DNA of 64,000 nucleotides from positions 1 through 64,000 of the forward strand of contig JAFEAL010000018.1 of the NCBI GenBank assembly GCA_018266435.1, read 5' to 3'. Shown piece by piece: positions 34,430 through 43,923 of this stretch; within the stretch, counting starts at the first letter, position 1, and each line of letters begins with the position of its first letter. Position numbers and translations under genes: made by a program. The notes below the pieces were generated by a model, which saw only the letters and a program-made list of their open reading frames with translations, did no database searches and had not been told where the DNA came from. The DNA is from Bacteroidota bacterium (GTDB lineage Bacteria > Bacteroidota > Bacteroidia > Cytophagales > Cyclobacteriaceae).

Positions 34430-36004
34430 TTAATATTTAGAAGCTAGTTCAGTTGCTACTTTTTTTACTACTTCTGCATCGGCATCTTCAAATTTGCCTA
34501 CGCGGAAATTTTCAAGTATTTGTTTATTCTGTGCTTTCAATAGCTCAATGAATTCTTTTTCAAATTCTTTGATTTTGTTTACCGGCACTTTGTCACAATA
34601 CCCGCGGGTAGAGGCTAAAATCATAGCCACCTGCTCCTCCACGGGCACGGGTGCATACTGAGGTTGCTTCAATACTTCAGTATTTCTACGGCCGCGTTCG
34701 ATGGTCAACTTAGTAGCGGCATCGAGGTCAGAACCAAACTTTGCAAATGCTTCCAATTCACGAAACTGGGCCTGATCCAATTTCAATGTACCGGCTACTT
34801 TTTTCATCGATTTTATCTGTGCTGAACCACCCACGCGCGATACCGAAATACCTACGTTGATAGCCGGGCGAATTCCGGAGTTAAATAAATTCGTTTCCAA
34901 AAATATCTGACCGTCAGTAATCGAGATCACATTTGTGGGAATGTAAGCCGACACATCATTGGCTTGTGTTTCAATAATGGGGAGTGCCGTAAGTGAGCCT
35001 CCTCCTTTTACCAAATGCTTTATGCTTGGAGGAAGGTCGTTCATCTTTCTGGCAATTTCATCGTTGTTGATCACCTTGGCAGCACGCTCCAACAAGCGGG
35101 AGTGCAAATAAAATACGTCACCGGGGTAAGCTTCGCGGCCAGGAGGTCTTCTGAGCAAAAGAGAAACTTCGCGGTAAGCCACTGCTTGCTTTGACAAGTC
35201 ATCATAAATTACCAGCGCAGGTTTTCCTGTGTCGCGGAAAAATTCTCCGATGGATGCACCCGTAAATGGGGCAAAGAACTGCATCGGAGCAGGGTCTGCT
35301 GCCGAAGCAGAAACAATCACAGTATATGCCATCGCCCCGGCTTTCTCCAATGTTGAAGCAACTCCGGCTACCGTTGATGCTTTTTGACCAATTGCCACAT
35401 AGATACAGTATACCGGCTTGCCGGCTTCATAAAATTCTTTTTGGTTGATGATCGTATCGATCGCCACGGCTGTCTTTCCGGTCTGACGGTCGCCAATGAT
35501 CAACTCGCGCTGACCGCGGCCAATGGGAATCATTGCATCAATCGCTTTGATACCGGTTTGAAGAGGTTCATTTACCGGCTGACGGAAAATTACGCCCGGG
35601 GCTTTGCGCTCCAAAGGCATTTCATAAAGTTCACCGGTGAGTGGGCCTTTACCATCAATCGGTTCAGCCAGCGTGTTTACCACACGACCCAACAAGCCAT
35701 CACCTACTTTCACAGAGCCAATCTGGCGAGTGCGCTTTACTGTATCGCCTTCTTTAATATCTTTGGATTCGCCCAAGAGCACGGCTCCTACGTTGTCTTC
35801 TTCCAAGTTCAACACCAGTGCTTTCACACCGTTTTCAAACTGGATCAACTCACCGGCTTGTGCCTGCGTGAGCCCGTAGATGCGCGCCACCCCGTCACCC
35901 ACGGTGAGTACAGTACCTACTTCTTCGAGTTCAGCATCGGTGCGTGATTTAGAAAGTTGCTCGCGCAGGATTGCTGATATTTCTTCGGGTTTAATTTCTG
36001 CCAT
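34430..36004 (-). CDS. atpA: ATP synthase alpha subunit
   Basis: 524 residues, the usual length. Walker A is G171-DRQTGK177-T178. The region [47 protein letters not shown] and the family signature around [14 protein letters not shown] are typical. Alpha alternates with beta in the F1 hexamer and holds the non-catalytic nucleotide sites. Its gene follows atpH by 25 bp. No beta gene is present in this operon. Confidence 0.98.
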   Translation of the reverse strand: MAEIKPEEISAILREQLSKSRTDAELEEVGTVLTVGDGVARIYGLTQAQAGELIQFENGVKALVLNLEEDNVGAVLLGESKDIKEGDTVKRTRQIGSVKVGDGLLGRVVNTLAEPIDGKGPLTGELYEMPLERKAPGVIFRQPVNEPLQTGIKAIDAMIPIGRGQRELIIGDRQTGKTAVAIDTIINQKEFYEAGKPVYCIYVAIGQKASTVAGVASTLEKAGAMAYTVIVSASAADPAPMQFFAPFTGASIGEFFRDTGKPALVIYDDLSKQAVAYREVSLLLRRPPGREAYPGDVFYLHSRLLERAAKVINNDEIARKMNDLPPSIKHLVKGGGSLTALPIIETQANDVSAYIPTNVISITDGQIFLETNLFNSGIRPAINVGISVSRVGGSAQIKSMKKVAGTLKLDQAQFRELEAFAKFGSDLDAATKLTIERGRRNTEVLKQPQYAPVPVEEQVAMILASTRGYCDKVPVNKIKEFEKEFIELLKAQNKQILENFRVGKFEDADAEVVKKVATELASKY

Positions 36005-36029
36005 AATTCTTCAATTCAAAATTTATAAT

Positions 36030-36590
36030 TCAATATTCTTTAACGTAAGGGTTCTCACTGAATTTCACTTTTAATGATTTTAGTTTATTTTTTATAGAAG
36101 CATCAATTTGCCGGTCTTCCACATTGAGGATAAATCCACCAATCAGGTCTTTGTCTATTTTGGTAGTGAGTTCTACCTCTTTCTTGCTGCTCAGCTTTTT
36201 TACCATTGCCACAATTTCCTGTTTCAGTTTTTCATCAATTGCAATGGTGGTCGTTATGGTTGCCTTTTCAATTCCTTTGTATACGTTGTAGGCGTTGCCA
36301 AATTCTGAAGCGATGGCGGGCAATAGCGGCTCACGGTTTTTTTTGGTCAGGATGTCGATGATGGCCATGGTTAATGCGTGCACCTTGCCTTTGAACAGTA
36401 CCGTTAAAATACTTTTCTTTTTTTCGTGTTTGATGATGGGGCTGCGGAGCATCATGGCCAGCTCGCGGCTGTTGCGGCATGCCTGATCAAACAATTGCAT
36501 ATCGGCATGGACTTGCTCTAATGCATTTTGCTCTACTGCCAGACCCAGCAGTGATTTTACATATCTTGAAGCTACACGTGAATGAGCCAT
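36030..36590 (-). CDS. atpH: ATP synthase delta subunit
   Basis: 186 residues: the six-helix N-terminal domain (VASRYVKSLLGLAVEQNALEQVHADMQLFDQACRNSRELAMMLRSPII) and the C-terminal KEVELTTKIDKDLIGGFILNVEDRQIDASIKNKLKSLK are typical of OSCP/delta. It clamps the top of F1 to the b-subunit stator. It starts one base after the atpF stop and precedes atpA by 25 bp. Confidence 0.95.
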   Translation of the reverse strand: MAHSRVASRYVKSLLGLAVEQNALEQVHADMQLFDQACRNSRELAMMLRSPIIKHEKKKSILTVLFKGKVHALTMAIIDILTKKNREPLLPAIASEFGNAYNVYKGIEKATITTTIAIDEKLKQEIVAMVKKLSSKKEVELTTKIDKDLIGGFILNVEDRQIDASIKNKLKSLKVKFSENPYVKEY

Positions 36591-36591
36591 C

Positions 36592-37086
36592 TTAGTTCAA
36601 CTTGAAGTCTTTGATCAATGATTCGGTCAATTCTTTCTGCGCTTTATCGTCAGCCAGATTTTTCTTAATGAGCTTCTCGGCAATCTCGAGTGAAAACTGG
36701 GCTACCTGTGCTTTTACATCGCGCAATGCAGCTGCTTTTTCTGTGTTAATTACGGCTTTGGCATCGGCAATGATTTTGTCGGCTGTTTTCTTGGCACTGT
36801 TTTGCGCCTCGTCATGAATCTGGTTGGCAGCCGAACGTGCATCGCGCAAAATTTTGTCGCGTTCTTCGCGGGCTTCTTTCAATAATTTTTCATTATCTGA
36901 TTTTAGCGAAGCCATTTCCTGTTTTGCTTTTTCGGCCTGATCCAACGCTTGTTGGATGGATTCTTCGCGTTCTTTCAAGGAACTGAGAATTGGCTTCCAG
37001 GCAAATTTGCCCAGCACAAAAACCAAAGAAAGGAAAATGACCACTTGCCAAAAAAGAAGGCCATTAGCGGGAAGTAGAAAATCCAT
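36592..37086 (-). CDS. atpF: ATP synthase b subunit
   Basis: 164 residues: one N-terminal membrane helix (about 5-24, NGLLFWQVVIFLSLVFVLGKFAW) followed by a long charged helix (REESIQQALDQAEKAKQEMASLKSDNEKLLKEAREERDKILRDARSAA) that forms the peripheral stalk. Only one b gene is present, so the stator is probably a b2 homodimer. It follows atpE with a 92-bp gap that is very AT-rich and contains no gene. Confidence 0.95.
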   Translation of the reverse strand: MDFLLPANGLLFWQVVIFLSLVFVLGKFAWKPILSSLKEREESIQQALDQAEKAKQEMASLKSDNEKLLKEAREERDKILRDARSAANQIHDEAQNSAKKTADKIIADAKAVINTEKAAALRDVKAQVAQFSLEIAEKLIKKNLADDKAQKELTESLIKDFKLN

Positions 37087-37178
37087 TTTATTGTTTTTTT
37101 TATTTTTTGTTTTTGTTCACTTAATAAATCAAAAGAAAGGCCGCCAGGCCCATTGCCAAAGCGTGCCTTTCAATTCTG

Positions 37179-38536
<1,358 letters not shown>

Positions 38537-38644
38537 TGCAAAAACAGGCAAGGTCTTTATTTCGGACTGCAAAACTATCAATTATCCTTGCCCAAAAAAA
38601 TCTTTAGAAAAGATTTTCAGGTGACTTTTATCACCGGGGTTAGG

Positions 38645-38992
38645 TCAGTTAAAACGCTTGAGCAAAAAGCCTACTTCCAGCCCGGTAAACAGCAGGTAGG
38701 CAACCATAAAGAAGATTGCATTTGCCTCGGCATGGGGTTTGTCTATAAAAATAATTGCCAAGATAAAAATGCCTCCGGCCAGCAACTTTAATACAATGCT
38801 GAGCAGGTAGTTTTTTACCAGGTTTTCAGAAGAGGTTCTGGTCATAAAAAAATAGATTCCCCATGTAGCAGCGGCTATGCTGATCAATATCGGAAATGTA
38901 AACGGATTACTCCCCACATACCTGACGGCAATGGATAGGATTAGGATGAGCACCACCCAACCTGCCGTAAATAAGATTAACCCTCTATTCAT
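38645..38992 (-). CDS. Small membrane protein of the atp operon, unknown
   Basis: 115 residues with four predicted membrane helices (about 5-22, 30-48, 63-84, 90-110; for example GLILFTAGWVVLILILSIAV and AIFFMVAYLLFTGLEVGFLLKRF). It sits between atpZ and atpB, where many operons carry atpI (a Mg2+/c-ring assembly factor), and has the size and topology of AtpI-like proteins. No diagnostic AtpI motif was recognised, so the function is inferred from position. It overlaps the end of atpZ by 8 bp. Confidence 0.65.
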   Translation of the reverse strand: MNRGLILFTAGWVVLILILSIAVRYVGSNPFTFPILISIAAATWGIYFFMTRTSSENLVKNYLLSIVLKLLAGGIFILAIIFIDKPHAEANAIFFMVAYLLFTGLEVGFLLKRFN

Positions 38993-39185
38993 TGAGCGAA
39001 CGGTAGAGTTTGTACATCATGGCTGCAAAGGAAACCAACACAAAACTCAACAGAAAAGCCGGAAATTTCAGGTCAAGCCAGTTATCTGTTTTCCACCCAA
39101 TCCAACCGCTTACACCCATTACCAAAAGCAGTTGGATGCCAAGGCCTGAATACTTCAGAAAATTATTAGATGGGTTTTCTTTCAA
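38985..39185 (-). CDS. atpZ: AtpZ/AtpI-family small membrane protein
   Basis: 66 residues with two membrane helices (about 16-32 and 44-60): FLKYSGLGIQLLLVMGVSGWIGWKTDNWLDLKFPAFLLSFVLVSFAAMMYKLYRSL. The GxxxQLxxxxGxxGWxG-type pattern fits the AtpZ/AtpI family that precedes F-type synthases. The start is a TTG at 39185, the first start after an in-frame TGA. That TGA is the bactofilin stop codon, so the two genes are in the same reading frame 21 bp apart. The last 8 bp overlap the next gene. Confidence 0.75.
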   Translation of the reverse strand: MKENPSNNFLKYSGLGIQLLLVMGVSGWIGWKTDNWLDLKFPAFLLSFVLVSFAAMMYKLYRSLNE

Positions 39186-39206
39186 CTGAAGATTGCTTCC
39201 GGCAGA

Positions 39207-39635
39207 TCAATTCATACGGGCTTCCTGCGGCTGTGCGCGAAGTGTGCTGCCCGACTCGGTTATCTTGATATCTTTTACGATGCCCATCTTGCAACTACCA
39301 TTGAACATAGCGCCAGGCTCAACCACTAATTTCCCGGTGTTAATGTCGCCATAAACGATAGCGGTAGCTTTCAGTACAAGCAACTCACTGATTTCAATTT
39401 TTCCTTTTACTTCGCCTTCGATGTCGGCATTTTGGGCCGTAATGTTTCCTTCTACCTGGCTGCCATTGCCTAACGCAATTTTAGATTTCGATTTAATGTG
39501 GCCATGCACTCTTCCTTCGATGCGTATGTTGCCAAAGGTTTCAATGTTACCTTCCAATACCGTGCCTTTGCCGATCACGTTGCTACTGTTGCTGATCTCA
39601 TCAGCGGCTCGTTTTTGTTCTTTTGTCGTTAGCAT
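39207..39635 (-). CDS. Bactofilin (polymer-forming cytoskeletal protein)
   Basis: 142 residues. The bactofilin beta-helix core (about 18-125) is built from short repeated turns: NVIGKGTVLEGNIETFGNIRIEGRVHGHIKSKSKIALGNGSQVEGNITAQNADIEGEVKGKIE. Short unstructured ends flank it. Bactofilins self-assemble without nucleotide into filaments that scaffold wall-remodelling enzymes and help set cell shape. The gene lies 14 bp after an M23 peptidase gene, the standard functional partner (compare the Csd1/CcmA pair of Helicobacter), and 21 bp ahead of atpZ in the same frame. Confidence 0.93.
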   Translation of the reverse strand: MLTTKEQKRAADEISNSSNVIGKGTVLEGNIETFGNIRIEGRVHGHIKSKSKIALGNGSQVEGNITAQNADIEGEVKGKIEISELLVLKATAIVYGDINTGKLVVEPGAMFNGSCKMGIVKDIKITESGSTLRAQPQEARMN

Positions 39636-39649
39636 AATTTTTTTGAAGT

Positions 39650-40513
39650 TTAAAAAGTTACAAAATCCTCAGGGTTCAGCGAACTGCCGTTGTACCACAA
39701 TTCAAAATGCAGATGTGGGCCGTCCGTCATTTCACCGCTGTTGCCAACTATAGCGAGAATATCTCCTGCATTCACAAAACTACCAACTTTTTTCAATATG
39801 GTGGCATTGTGCTTATACACACTCACAAGATTACCGCGATGCTGCACGGCTATCACATACCCCGCATCTTGTGTCCAACTGCTGAGCACCACGGTGCCAT
39901 CAGCTGCACATTTTACAGGCTCATTGGTTTTAGCTACGATATCGACTCCATAGTGGCCTTTCTTGCCATCGTATTTATCGCTGATAAAACCGGTGATGGG
40001 TGTAAAGAAAAATAGCTGTTGCAACTCACGGTACTGGCTTTTAAGTGACTCAAAAGAATACTGCGACTGCTCAAATTCTTTTCTAAAAATAGAATCGGCA
40101 GGAGAAAGTTTCATTGCACTTATTGTTTTGGCCGAAGTTTTTGCTTTCAATTCTTGTGTTGGGTCAACAAACCCGCTGGAAGTATCGCCACGCAAAATGC
40201 GCTGAAAATTCTGTATGAATTTTTCTTTACGGTCTTCTTCCTGTGCCAATGAATCCAGTCGGTGTGCAAGTAAAATCAGTTGTTTTTTTTGAGCGGCCAC
40301 TTCATACTTAGGATCAAACCATTTTGACAACAAGGTTTTGGAAAGAAAAAGGCTTGAAATAAAAATCACTAAAAAAAGTGTAGTGCAGATCACCAACAAT
40401 TTGGCATACGTAAATGAAACCGTGCTTTTCTCTTCCAGGTTTTCCTCGTTGCGTACCACCAGCAGGTAGCGGTTGGTAAGCCTTTCGAACAATGTTTTTT
40501 TCGGTGGTTTCAA
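39650..40513 (-). CDS. M23-family metallopeptidase (peptidoglycan hydrolase)
   Basis: 287 residues from a TTG start at 40513 (first start after an in-frame TAA). One membrane helix (about 38-58, LLVICTTLFLVIFISSLFLS) and a coiled-coil region (about 75-160) precede the LytM-type peptidase domain. Zinc ligands are seen in KGHYGVDIV (HxxxD) and GPHLHFELW (HxH), with GNSGEMTDGPH between. It faces the periplasm and cuts peptidoglycan cross-bridges. It leads the operon with bactofilin and the atp genes. A TACCTTTG -7-like box lies at 40535-40528 on the minus strand, without a clear -33 element. Confidence 0.9.
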   Translation of the reverse strand: MKPPKKTLFERLTNRYLLVVRNEENLEEKSTVSFTYAKLLVICTTLFLVIFISSLFLSKTLLSKWFDPKYEVAAQKKQLILLAHRLDSLAQEEDRKEKFIQNFQRILRGDTSSGFVDPTQELKAKTSAKTISAMKLSPADSIFRKEFEQSQYSFESLKSQYRELQQLFFFTPITGFISDKYDGKKGHYGVDIVAKTNEPVKCAADGTVVLSSWTQDAGYVIAVQHRGNLVSVYKHNATILKKVGSFVNAGDILAIVGNSGEMTDGPHLHFELWYNGSSLNPEDFVTF

Positions 40514-41340
40514 AATTTAAAATTTGGCAAAGGTAACTTCAAAATCCCGATACATAAAGCCCAAAAATTATGGATTGCCAGCCAACAATACATAAAAAAA
40601 TGGTTTGCCAATAAAAAATCAAGCAATGAAAAAATGAAGATGAATTAAAAAATAAATAAGATTTTTTTGGTGTCGGTGGCAAACTTGAATGATAGCCATG
40701 AACCTAGAAAATTGTTGTTGTCTGTTATTATTTAACTTCAAGGCATTGTATCGGCAAAAATATATATCAACGAAGTGCAGAGCCCTAGAACAGGCTTTTT
40801 ACTTTTGTTAACAATATTTTATTGCTTTCTCTCCAGCATGCGGCTTATTAGCAATATCAATAAACATGAAAGTAGTTATTGTTTTTGTTTATCTGTATTA
40901 CCTCCATTTGTTTTAGCCGGGTAAATAAAGATGGGCAAAATAGTAGCTTTAAAGGTTGACAAAAAACCCATTTCAGTTTACTCTAAAAATCTATTATAGA
41001 ACAAGTCATACACTTGCAAAGCATTTCTCATCATTACCTCCAAAGTGACTTTGTTATTAATCCTAATCCCTTTAATAATGAACTCAACATAAAAGAAGCT
41101 ACTACCATAAAAATAAATACCCATTCATTCTCCCGAGGAATTTTCATTTTGAATTTTGAATAACTACACCGGCAAATCAGCTTTTAAACTGATAAAAAAA
41201 TAAGCGATCAGCACAACTCCCTTCACAACAAGATTACTCTACGAATAAGTTTTTCTTGTTGAATTGACCTTCGGGTGTTAATTGGCACTAAATTTCACAA
41301 TACTCCGCCACTCTTTCCGTTCCAAATAATTACCTGATAT
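40514..41340. other. AT-rich gene-poor region
   Basis: About 830 bp between the divergent M23 peptidase and PorW genes. It contains no supported gene of normal length. It is AT-rich, with short poly-A/T tracts and a weak hairpin-like AGCC/GGCT pair followed by Ts at 40782-40801. Two overlapping minus-strand small ORFs are described separately. It may hold the two divergent promoters; no good TTG/TAnnTTTG pair was found for the plus strand. Confidence 0.6.
40978..41124 (-). CDS. Possible 48-residue small ORF, unknown
   Basis: An ATG-started ORF (MGIYFYGSSFFYVEFIIKGI... ending NALQVYDLFYNRFLE) with a protein-like composition rich in aromatic residues. A second ORF in another frame (41147 down to 41034, 37 residues, starting MKIPRENEWVFIFMVVASFM, with one membrane-like helix) overlaps it. 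At most one is likely to be real. No signal, terminator or recognised domain supports either. Confidence 0.2.
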   Translation of the reverse strand: MGIYFYGSSFFYVEFIIKGIRINNKVTLEVMMRNALQVYDLFYNRFLE

Positions 41341-41346
41341 TTGAGC

Positions 41347-43923
41347 GTGAAGTATCGTTTCCTTTTTGGTTCCTTTCTTTTTTTGCTGCTGGCGGGCTGC
41401 TCGGTAGAGCAAAATACCGTCACCGCCAGTTTCTTTCATAACATGACGGCCCGCTTCAACGGATACTTTTATGCCAAAGAAGGTGCTCGTGAAGTGGAAA
41501 AACTCATTCTTAAAAGCCTTGACGATGACCATAATAAAATTTTATTGCTGTACCCCCAATGGGACACCGTACTGGCTAAAACCTACAAAAAGAATACAGA
41601 CGAAATCATCAAGATGGCGAGCATCTCCATCCAGCGCCACCCCAACAGCCGCTGGGTAGATGACGATTACCTCATGGTGGGGCTCGCCCGCCTTTATGCC
41701 TGCGACTGGCAAAATGCCATCCTCACCTTTAAATATGTAAACACCAAAAGTACAGACGTTCACTTGCGCCACACGGCCCTGCTCAATTTGGCCCGCACCT
41801 TCACTGCCATGAAAGACTTCGATCGGGCCGAAGAAGCCTTTCGGTTTCTGGACAAAGAAAAACTGAATCGCTCAAATCAAAAAAAAATGTACCTCGAAAA
41901 AGCGAACTACTATCAGGTTCGCGAAGATTACAACAACATGGTACAAAATCTTTCTAAAGCAGATTCGCTGCTAACGCGCCAAGACCGCAAGGGGCGAATC
42001 TATTTTATCCTCGGGCAAGTATACCAAAAACTGGGATTCAATTCAGAAGCATACAACTTTTATAGAAAGTGTTTAGCCACCAACCCTGATTATGAAATTG
42101 ACTTTTATGCCCGCCTGAATATGGCGCAGGTAGCCCAACTCAACAGCCAACGTGATATTAACCAGATACGGAAACAGTTTGCTAAAATGTTGAAAGACAC
42201 AAAAAATGCCGACTTCAAAGACAAAATATATTTTGAATTGGGCGAGTTTGAAAAGAAACAAAATAATTTGAAGGAGGCCATTCAAGAATATAAACTATCA
42301 GCACACGCAGGCAAAGGCAAGCGTATCAAAGGCATGGCTTACCTGCGCATTGGTCAGATCAATTTTGATTCGCTTAAAAAATACAAGCCGGCCAAACTCT
42401 ACTATGACAGTGCCGTGGCTTCGTTACCACCTGATTTTGAAAACCTCGAGGCCATTAAGAAACGGCAGTCTATCTTAGGTGAGTTTGTAAAATATACCGA
42501 GACCATTGCTGTGAATGACAGCCTCCTCTACTATGCCTCACTCGATACAGGAAAAATCAGGCACCGACTAGACTCCATTTGGAACAAAAACAAAAAAATA
42601 GAAGTCACTAAAAAGAAAAAGAAAAAACGACAAGAAGATAACAGCGACACCGCTGTGGCCTCAACTTCATTTGGCAATACTTCTTCTACCGGAAGCGACT
42701 CAAACTCCAGCGATTGGTATTTTGGCAGCTCTGACCTGATGGCCACCGGGCAAGATGAATTTCAACGCAAATGGGGATCAATTTCTTTGGAAGACAACTG
42801 GCGAAGGTCCAGCCGCTCGTCAACCACGGCTGACCCTACAACCGTAGCTGCCACCCAGCAAGCGCAAGGCAATACTGCGGCTAACCAAGGCAAGTCAGAA
42901 AATAAACCAGAAATAAAAGCTGATCCGGTCAAAACACTAATAGCTCAGCTTCCTAAAACAGAAACACAAAGAAACGAAGCACTATCGAAAATTGAAGATG
43001 CCTACTTTCACCTGGGCGATTTGTATTACTTCAACCTGAATGAAAAAGACAATGCCTCCATATCTTACGAAAAACTGATCGAACGCTTTCCTGCCTCCGA
43101 GCGAATGGCCGAAGTGTTATACAAACTTTACCTGATTCATAAAGAAAAGAACGATGGCCTGGCTGATCGGTATGCCTCCCGCCTGCAAAAAGAATTTCCA
43201 ACATCCACTTTCGCGCGGATTTTAATTAACCCTGATTATATCAAAGAAACTACCGCCTTGGCCGAAAAACAAAAGCTGATGTACAAAGAAGCTTACCGGT
43301 TATACCAGTCAAACAATTTAAAGCCGGCCATGGAGCAGGTAACCCAGGCCCTGGCAGCCGGAGAAAGTTCATTCACTTCTCAACTGGAACTTCTGCGCGT
43401 GCTGATCATGGCACGAACCGAAGACGTAAGCCGTTACCAATATGAGCTGAGCGAATTCATCAAAAAATACCCCAAAGACCCGTTGAAAAAATATGCCGAA
43501 CAGTTGGTGACCTCTTCCAAAGATTTCATTTTGAAAATGGAAAAAGCCAAGGGCATTAACTTCATTGCCGACAGCAAGGCACCACACTTGTTTGTGGCCG
43601 TTTACAATTCATCCGAGCACATTACCAACCCGGTAGTAGATGCACTAGAAAAATTCAACAACAAAGAATTTATCAAACTCAAACTCACCACCAGCAACGT
43701 AGGTCTGGATGAAAAGACCCTGACCTTGTGCTCGGAAATTCCTGACAAAGAAACAGCCCTCCGTTATTATTACAAATTCATCGATCAGTTGTCTAAAGCC
43801 AAGCCGTTTTCCAATTACAAATTCTATACTTTTGTAATCAGTAAAGACAACTTCCAGATTTTATATCGAAACAAAGCCTTGGATGAGTACCTCACGTTCT
43901 TCGACAAAAACTATCAAAAATAG
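41347..43923 (+). CDS. porW: Type IX secretion system lipoprotein PorW/SprE-like
   Basis: 858 residues from a GTG at 41347; a TTG six bases upstream is in frame too. The lipoprotein signal MKYRFLFGSFLFLLLAGC (Cys18) is followed by TASFFHNMTARFNGYFYAKEGAREVEK, the conserved start of SprE/PorW proteins. A long tetratricopeptide region follows (about 90-370: FNSEAYNFYRKCLATNP, KIYFELGEFEKKQNNLKEAIQEYKLSA). Next comes a low-complexity Ser/Thr/Lys stretch (about 415-530) and a second TPR block (about 545-720). The C-terminal domain ends TFVISKDNFQILYRNKALDEYLTFFDKNY. PorW/SprE links the PorKN ring to the outer-membrane translocon and is needed for T9SS secretion and gliding. It overlaps the PBP1A gene by 41 bp. 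Confidence 0.82.
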   Translation: MKYRFLFGSFLFLLLAGCSVEQNTVTASFFHNMTARFNGYFYAKEGAREVEKLILKSLDDDHNKILLLYPQWDTVLAKTYKKNTDEIIKMASISIQRHPNSRWVDDDYLMVGLARLYACDWQNAILTFKYVNTKSTDVHLRHTALLNLARTFTAMKDFDRAEEAFRFLDKEKLNRSNQKKMYLEKANYYQVREDYNNMVQNLSKADSLLTRQDRKGRIYFILGQVYQKLGFNSEAYNFYRKCLATNPDYEIDFYARLNMAQVAQLNSQRDINQIRKQFAKMLKDTKNADFKDKIYFELGEFEKKQNNLKEAIQEYKLSAHAGKGKRIKGMAYLRIGQINFDSLKKYKPAKLYYDSAVASLPPDFENLEAIKKRQSILGEFVKYTETIAVNDSLLYYASLDTGKIRHRLDSIWNKNKKIEVTKKKKKKRQEDNSDTAVASTSFGNTSSTGSDSNSSDWYFGSSDLMATGQDEFQRKWGSISLEDNWRRSSRSSTTADPTTVAATQQAQGNTAANQGKSENKPEIKADPVKTLIAQLPKTETQRNEALSKIEDAYFHLGDLYYFNLNEKDNASISYEKLIERFPASERMAEVLYKLYLIHKEKNDGLADRYASRLQKEFPTSTFARILINPDYIKETTALAEKQKLMYKEAYRLYQSNNLKPAMEQVTQALAAGESSFTSQLELLRVLIMARTEDVSRYQYELSEFIKKYPKDPLKKYAEQLVTSSKDFILKMEKAKGINFIADSKAPHLFVAVYNSSEHITNPVVDALEKFNNKEFIKLKLTTSNVGLDEKTLTLCSEIPDKETALRYYYKFIDQLSKAKPFSNYKFYTFVISKDNFQILYRNKALDEYLTFFDKNYQK

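Noticed and set aside
35384-35947. 187-residue plus-strand ORF opposite atpA
   Set aside because: It mirrors the strongly conserved atpA coding sequence and shows no domain of its own.
38588-38640. Hairpin-like AAATCTTT...AAGATTT and GGTGA...TCACC between atpB and the preceding small membrane protein gene
   Set aside because: The stems are short and without a T-run in the direction of transcription; the gap is probably just leader sequence.
40782-40801. Possible terminator AGCC...GGCT with Ts
   Set aside because: The stem is only 4 bp and no gene ends upstream on that strand.
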